DNA of 64,000 nucleotides, taken from contig CAJQUN010001227.1 in assembly GCA_907163345.1 (NCBI GenBank), positions 1 to 64,000 of the forward strand. Direction: 5' to 3'. This document shows positions 59,385 through 64,000 of the stretch, one piece after another (within the stretch, counting starts at the first letter, position 1; every line of letters begins with the position of its first letter). The notes beneath the pieces are model-generated. The model was not told where the DNA came from. It saw nothing but the letters and a program-made list of their open reading frames with translations, and did no database searches. The stretch is from Haberlea rhodopensis (lineage: Eukaryota > Streptophyta > Magnoliopsida > Lamiales > Gesneriaceae). The position numbers and the translations under genes are program-made.

Positions 59385-60872
59385 TGAGCATACAACGCAG
59401 CGGAATAAAATTTTGGGATTACTAACACCGGATCTATACATAGGGATTCATATCGGATTAAAGAATAACAAGTGTCTCACCCTTGTAGCGTGTTTGAAGC
59501 AGATTCCACGGAGCAGCACGTCCAACGAACTCCGAGTCACAAACGAAAGTTTTCACCTTCGTCTCTACGGTATCCACACGATCAAATCGAAAGCGGATTT
59601 AAGAACAAGTTACTAGACAAGTTCTTAAACCAAAATCGAGCTCTCGGTTCAAAACCGATTAACGACGGCCAACCAAAACCCTAGCACAACCGACGGCGGC
59701 CGTGAGGAGTGAAGGAAGAGGCGGCCGAGAGAAGCTTGAAGTGGAGGCTAGGGTTTGATATCAAACAATGATATGAAAGTGTGATTAACAATTAATCAAA
59801 ACCTCTTATTTATATTATAAGGCTTTTAATTAAGGTTCAAGACTTTCTTAAAGTCTTATGGGCCCAAACCCATGATTTAATTAAAACCTTTTAATCACTT
59901 AATTAAGACTCTTCTTAATTAATTAATTCATCCAATGAATTTAATTTCCCTTATCGATTTAATCTTTTGTGCGACCCGATAGGATCTCGTAATGTTGGCA
60001 GTGACATAAAATCTCATTTTATGTCGCAAGCATTGAGCGGTATCTAGCAACACATCGATGCTACCCAAATTACAAGAATGTCAATGACTCGACATAACCT
60101 TTAGAACTTGTGATAATATTAATCATGTAACTTAATCCCTTTGTCCTTTGTGTTTAGATTGAACACGAGTCATGGAATAGTCATACTCGTATATCCAATC
60201 TTTATTTCTTGATCCCCAAGTAGAACTAGAATAAACGAATAAGCTCGATATCTCATATCGACTCATTCGAGCATGGCCATGCATTTTAGTTCTCACTTGA
60301 TCAAGGGCCAAACACATCTCCTGTTATATAGGATGGACAAATCCTATCTCGATCAGTCAACATCCCTCTACATAATTCGTAGTGTATCCAATAGTCGCCT
60401 TTATAGATTACCCTGTTACGGGTAACGTTTGACGATATCAAGATACATAACTCCTTATGTTGGGATCTCTGATGATCACAAGTCGTAAGGATTTCATACA
60501 TTATTATCACTATGAGAATTGCATATGACGATCATATAACTATCCATGTTGCATTCTCATGGTGGGTCTGTCCAGTACATCGTTCTCTAACATGTACCCA
60601 TATGTTGATTTGATATCTCATATCAATGAACAATTCATCGATCAACATATACTAGTCTCTACGTATTATCATTATCCCTATTCATGATAATACTTGACTA
60701 GGGACATCTTTAAGAATAATACAATATTATTCTAAGGACATTAACATATATATTAATTCACAATGCACAGTTAAAAGAATAATATATAATAATGAATTGT
60801 CATTCATAAATCCATAAACATTGTATGTCTTAAACAATCATCTAATGACTTGTCTTAGGGCATATCCCAACA
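59385..60872 (-). repeat. 3' LTR of the copia fragment
   Basis: On the minus strand it starts TGTTGGGATATGCCCTAAGA just after a purine tract and runs about 1.49 kb into Athila gag. The distal end is approximate: the nearest CA end is at 59385 (TATGCTCA), but the usual CCCAACA-like inverted terminus is not seen. No second copy exists in the window, so the end cannot be set by comparison. Small open frames within it (60132-60510) are not recognisable. Confidence 0.8.
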
Positions 60873-60890
60873 AATCTCCCACTTGCACTA
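60873..60890 (-). other. Polypurine tract of the copia fragment
   Basis: Minus-strand TAGTGCAAGTGGGAGATT links the RNase H stop codon (TAG at 60888-60890) to the LTR. The coding frame therefore ends inside the primer region, as is common in plant copia elements. Confidence 0.8.
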
Positions 60891-62820
60891 AGACCACTCA
60901 GACATATACCTAATGCCTAGAGATCTAGTATGACGATCATGCTTCTGCTGTGACAGCGGCTTCGTCAATGGGTCAGATACATTATCATCTGTTGGTACTT
61001 TGCATATTTTAACATCTCCCCTTTCAACGATTTCTTGAATGAAATGGAAACGTCTAAGTATGTGCTTGGATCTTTGGTGAGATCTTGGTTCCTTAGCCAA
61101 TGCGATCGCTCCATTGTTGTCACAATAGAGTTCTATCGGATCTTTAATGCTAGGCACCACTCCAAGTTCAGAAATGAACTTCCTCATCCAAACAGCTTCC
61201 TTTGCTGCATCCGAGGCAGCAATATACTCAGCTTCCGTTGTAGAATCGGCTACTGTTTCTTGCTTTGAACTCTTCCAGCTCACAGCACCTCCATTCAGGC
61301 AATACACATATCCAGATTGCGATCGAAAATCATCTTTGTCGGTTTGGAAGCTTGCATCAGTGTAACCCATTACATTGAGCTCTTCCTCACCTCCATAAAT
61401 CAAGAATGTATCCTTAGTCCTTCTCAAGTACTTTAGGATATTCTTGACAGCAATCCAGTGACCTTCACCTGGATCAACTTGATATCTGCTCGTCATGCTC
61501 AAAGCATACGATACATCGGGACGAGTACATATCATGGCATACATGATAGATCCAATAGCTGACGCGTATGGAATCTTACTCATGCGTTGTCTCTCATCTG
61601 GTGTTGAAGGACACTGTTCCTTCGAGAGATAAATACCATGTGTCATAGGCACGAATCCTTTCTTGGATTCTTGCATGCTAAACCTTTTAAGCACCTTGTC
61701 TATGTATGTACTTTGACTTAGACCAAGAAGCCTTTTCGATCTATCTCTATAGATCTTGATTCCTAATACATAGGTGGCTTCTCCTAAATCTTTCATCGAA
61801 AAGCAGTTCCCTAGCCAAATCTTTACAGATTGCAAGGCAGGGATATCATTTCCAATAAGAAGTATGTCATCTACATACAACACTAGGAAAATGATTACGC
61901 TCCCACTGACCTTCTTGTAGACACAAGGTTCATCTTCATTTTGATAAAACCAAACTCTTTGATTGCATCATCAAAACGAAGATTCCAACTCCGAGAAGCT
62001 TGCTTCAATCCATAAATGGATCGTTGTAGCTTGCATATCTTTCCAACATCCTTTGGATCGACAAAACCCTCGGGCTGTGTCATGTACACATCCTCGAGCA
62101 GATTTCCATTAAGGAAAGCTGTTTTGACATCCATCTGCCAGATTTCATAATCATGAAATGCAGCTATTGCAAGTAAGATCCTTATGGATTTAACCATGGC
62201 CACTGGTGAAAAGGTTTCATCATAGTCAATACCATGAATTTGTTTGAATCCTTTTGCAACCAGCCGACCTTTATAGGTTTGTCCGTTACCATCCATATCG
62301 GTCTTTTTCTTGAAAATCCATTTGCACCCTATGGGTCGTACCCCTTCAGGTGGATCAACCAAAGTCCATACTTGGTTTGCATACATGGATTCCATCTCAG
62401 ATTTCATGGCCTCTTGCCATTTCTCAGAATCATTGCCCATTATAGCTTGTTGATAAGATGACGGCTCATCCTCATCAATAAGTAGTAAGTCACCTTGTTG
62501 AGTCACAAGAAATCCATATCTCTGTGGCTCCCGGTGTTCTCTTACAGACCTACGCTTGGCTTGTGTCTCTTGAGCAGGTACTTCTTCCACAACAGTTTGT
62601 GGTGCCTGCTCTGTTTCCATCTCAATCTCAGGTTCAGTGTTTTCTTGTGGTTGAACTTCACTAAGTTCTATTTTTCTCCCACTGGTTTTTCTAGAGATAA
62701 ATTCTCTTTCAAGAAATACACCAGTCCGAGCAACAACTACTTTGTTCTCGGTGGGATAGTAGAAATAGTATCCTTTCGTTTCCTTAGGATACCCCACAAA
62801 TAACACTTATCAGAATTGGG
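60888..62820 (-). pseudogene. Truncated copia pol: integrase end, RT and RNase H, frameshifted
   Basis: Two open stretches (62806-61895 and 61883-60888, minus strand) are parts of one pol frame. The first holds the integrase C-terminal GYPKETKGYYFY region, then RT motifs KSEMESMYANQVW, DYEIWQMDVKTAFLNGNL and SIYGLKQASRSWN. The second starts at the RT catalytic YVDDILLIGND and continues to RNase H (GYTDASF, SSKQETVADSTTEAEYIAAS, LYCDNNGAIALA). The frames are separated by a single-base loss in a run of four A (minus strand; 61939-61942 on plus). A second single-base shift lies near 62798-62806, close to the truncated end. Both are in or near short runs, so they could be real mutations or consensus errors. 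Confidence 0.9.
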
Positions 62821-62822
62821 TC

Positions 62823-64000
62823 CCAATATGTTACATTTACACCGTTATGACATTTGACTTTCATAAATCAGCCCGGGCTGACATCAGAGAGGCCGTATAA
62901 TTTTTTTTCTTCTAGGAAAACCCTAAAACCGGGTGAAAAATTCTTACGGCATTTTGAAAACTCAAAATTGGAATCTGCCAAAGCCAATATGTTACATTTA
63001 CACCGTTATGACATTTGACTTTCATAAATCAGCCCGGGCTGACATCAGAGAGGCCGTATAATTTTTTTTCTTCTAGGAAAACCCTAAAACCGGGTGAAAA
63101 ATTCTTACGGCATTTTGAAAACTCAAAATTGGAATCTGCCAAAGCCAATATGTTACATTTACACCGTTATGACATTTGACTTTCATAAATCAGCCCGGGC
63201 TGACATCAGAGAGGCCGTATAATTTTTTTCTTCTAGGAAAACCCTAAAACGGAGTGAAAAATTCTTACGGCTTTTTGAAAACTCAAAATTGGAATCTGCC
63301 AAAGCCAATATGTTACATTTACACCGTTATGACATTTGACTTTCATAAATCAGCCCGGGCTGACATCAGAGAGGCCGTATAATTTTTTTCTTCTAGGAAA
63401 ACCCTAAAACCGGGTGAAAAATTCTTACGGCATTTTGAAAACTCAAAATTGGAATCTGCCAAAGCCAATATGTTACATTTACACCGTTATGACATTTGAC
63501 TTTCATAAATCAGCCCGGGCTGACATCAGAGAGGCCGTATAATTTTTTTCTTCTAGGAAAACCCTAAAACCGGGTGAAAAATTCTTACGGCTTTTTGAAA
63601 ACTCAAAATTGGAATCTGCCAAAGCCAATATGTTACATTTACACCGTTATGACATTTGACTTTCATAAATCAGCCCGGGCTGACATCAGAGAGGCCGTAT
63701 AATTTTTTTTTCTAGGAAAACCCTAAAACGGCTTTTGAAAACTCAAAATTGGAATCTGCCAAAGCCAATATGTTACATTTACACCGTTATGACATTTGAC
63801 TTTCATAAATCAGCCCGGGCTGACATCAGAGAGGCCGTATAATTTTTTTTCTAGGAAAACCCTAAAACCGGGTGAAAAATTCTTACGCTTTTTTGAAAAC
63901 TCAAAATTGGAATCTGCCAAAGCCAATATGTTACATTTACACCGTTATGACATTTGACTTTCATAAATCAGCCCGGGCTGACATCAGAGAGGCCGTATAA
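62823..64000 (+). repeat. Homogeneous satellite block at the right edge
   Basis: About seven monomers of the homogeneous type seen at 30-39 kb. It starts abruptly at CCAATATGTTAC, where CCCAAT may be shared with the copia end. One monomer near 63710-63730 lacks about 23 bp between the telobox and TTTTGAAAACTC. The array continues beyond the window. Confidence 0.96.

Larger units (their letters stand above)
59385..62822 (-). mobile_element. 3' half of a Ty1/copia element nested in Athila gag
   Basis: A minus-strand copia fragment: 3' LTR (59385-60872), PPT, and pol from the integrase C terminus through RNase H. It inserted into the Athila gag in the same orientation. Its gag, PR, most of integrase and the 5' LTR are absent, because satellite takes over at about 62823. 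The truncation also removes the 5' half of the Athila element, so a deletion or rearrangement joined the nested pair to satellite. Lineage is probably Tork/TNT1-like, from the RNase H tail; this is tentative. Confidence 0.88.

Overview
This window is plant nuclear heterochromatin, most likely from a eudicot. The evidence is a long array of a ~160-bp satellite interrupted by plant-type LTR retrotransposons: a Tekay-like chromovirus, an Athila-like Ty3 element, a Ty1/copia element and a non-autonomous LTR element. I recognise no host protein gene, rRNA or tRNA. Satellite fills about 37 kb of the 64 kb (roughly 230 monomers by length). Long homogeneous stretches, higher-order repeats and nested retrotransposons suggest a centromeric or pericentromeric position, but no CENH3 data or CRM-type element is available here to prove it.

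Layout: 1-2603 diverged satellite. 2604-12439 a complete, apparently intact Tekay-like Ty3 element on the minus strand, with 2.53-kb LTRs, one open gag-pol frame, PBS, PPT and a 5-bp target duplication. 12440-17832 diverged satellite with higher-order repeats. 17833-22419 a complete non-autonomous LTR element on the plus strand (LTRs of 1843 and 1885 bp, 859-bp internal region without gag or pol), again with a 5-bp target duplication. 22420-28403 satellite, increasingly indel-rich towards a 500-N gap at 28404-28903. 28904 to about 39406 very homogeneous satellite. About 39407-50578 diverged higher-order satellite. 50579-62822 a composite of retrotransposon pieces: an Athila-type LTR in plus orientation, then tail-to-tail an Athila LTR in minus orientation with its element's 3' region, pol and part of gag-pro, interrupted by the 3' half of a minus-strand copia element. 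62823-64000 homogeneous satellite.

The Tekay element carries every visible domain for autonomous transposition (Gag with zinc knuckles, PR, RT, RNase H, IN, chromodomain-like tail), and its LTRs look identical, so it is a very young insertion. The other autonomous families are broken: Athila by an in-frame TGA between PR and RT and loss of its 5' half, copia by 5' truncation and frameshifts. The 4.6-kb non-autonomous element must borrow proteins from a partner.

The points most worth following are: (1) two tandem enhancer-like arrays in the non-autonomous LTR, 11 units of an AC-element-like motif next to a ~500-bp CAGCTG minisatellite, both upstream of a TATA box; (2) a satellite monomer that carries both a telobox and a 14-bp perfect palindrome; (3) a 1.5-kb inverted LTR pair with a 27-bp spacer; (4) GATCGATC palindrome clusters shared by two unrelated LTR families; and (5) paralogous empty sites inside the satellite that date both insertions relative to array duplication. 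Some small indels, especially at 26.6-28.4 kb and 40-46 kb, look like consensus errors and should be treated with caution.
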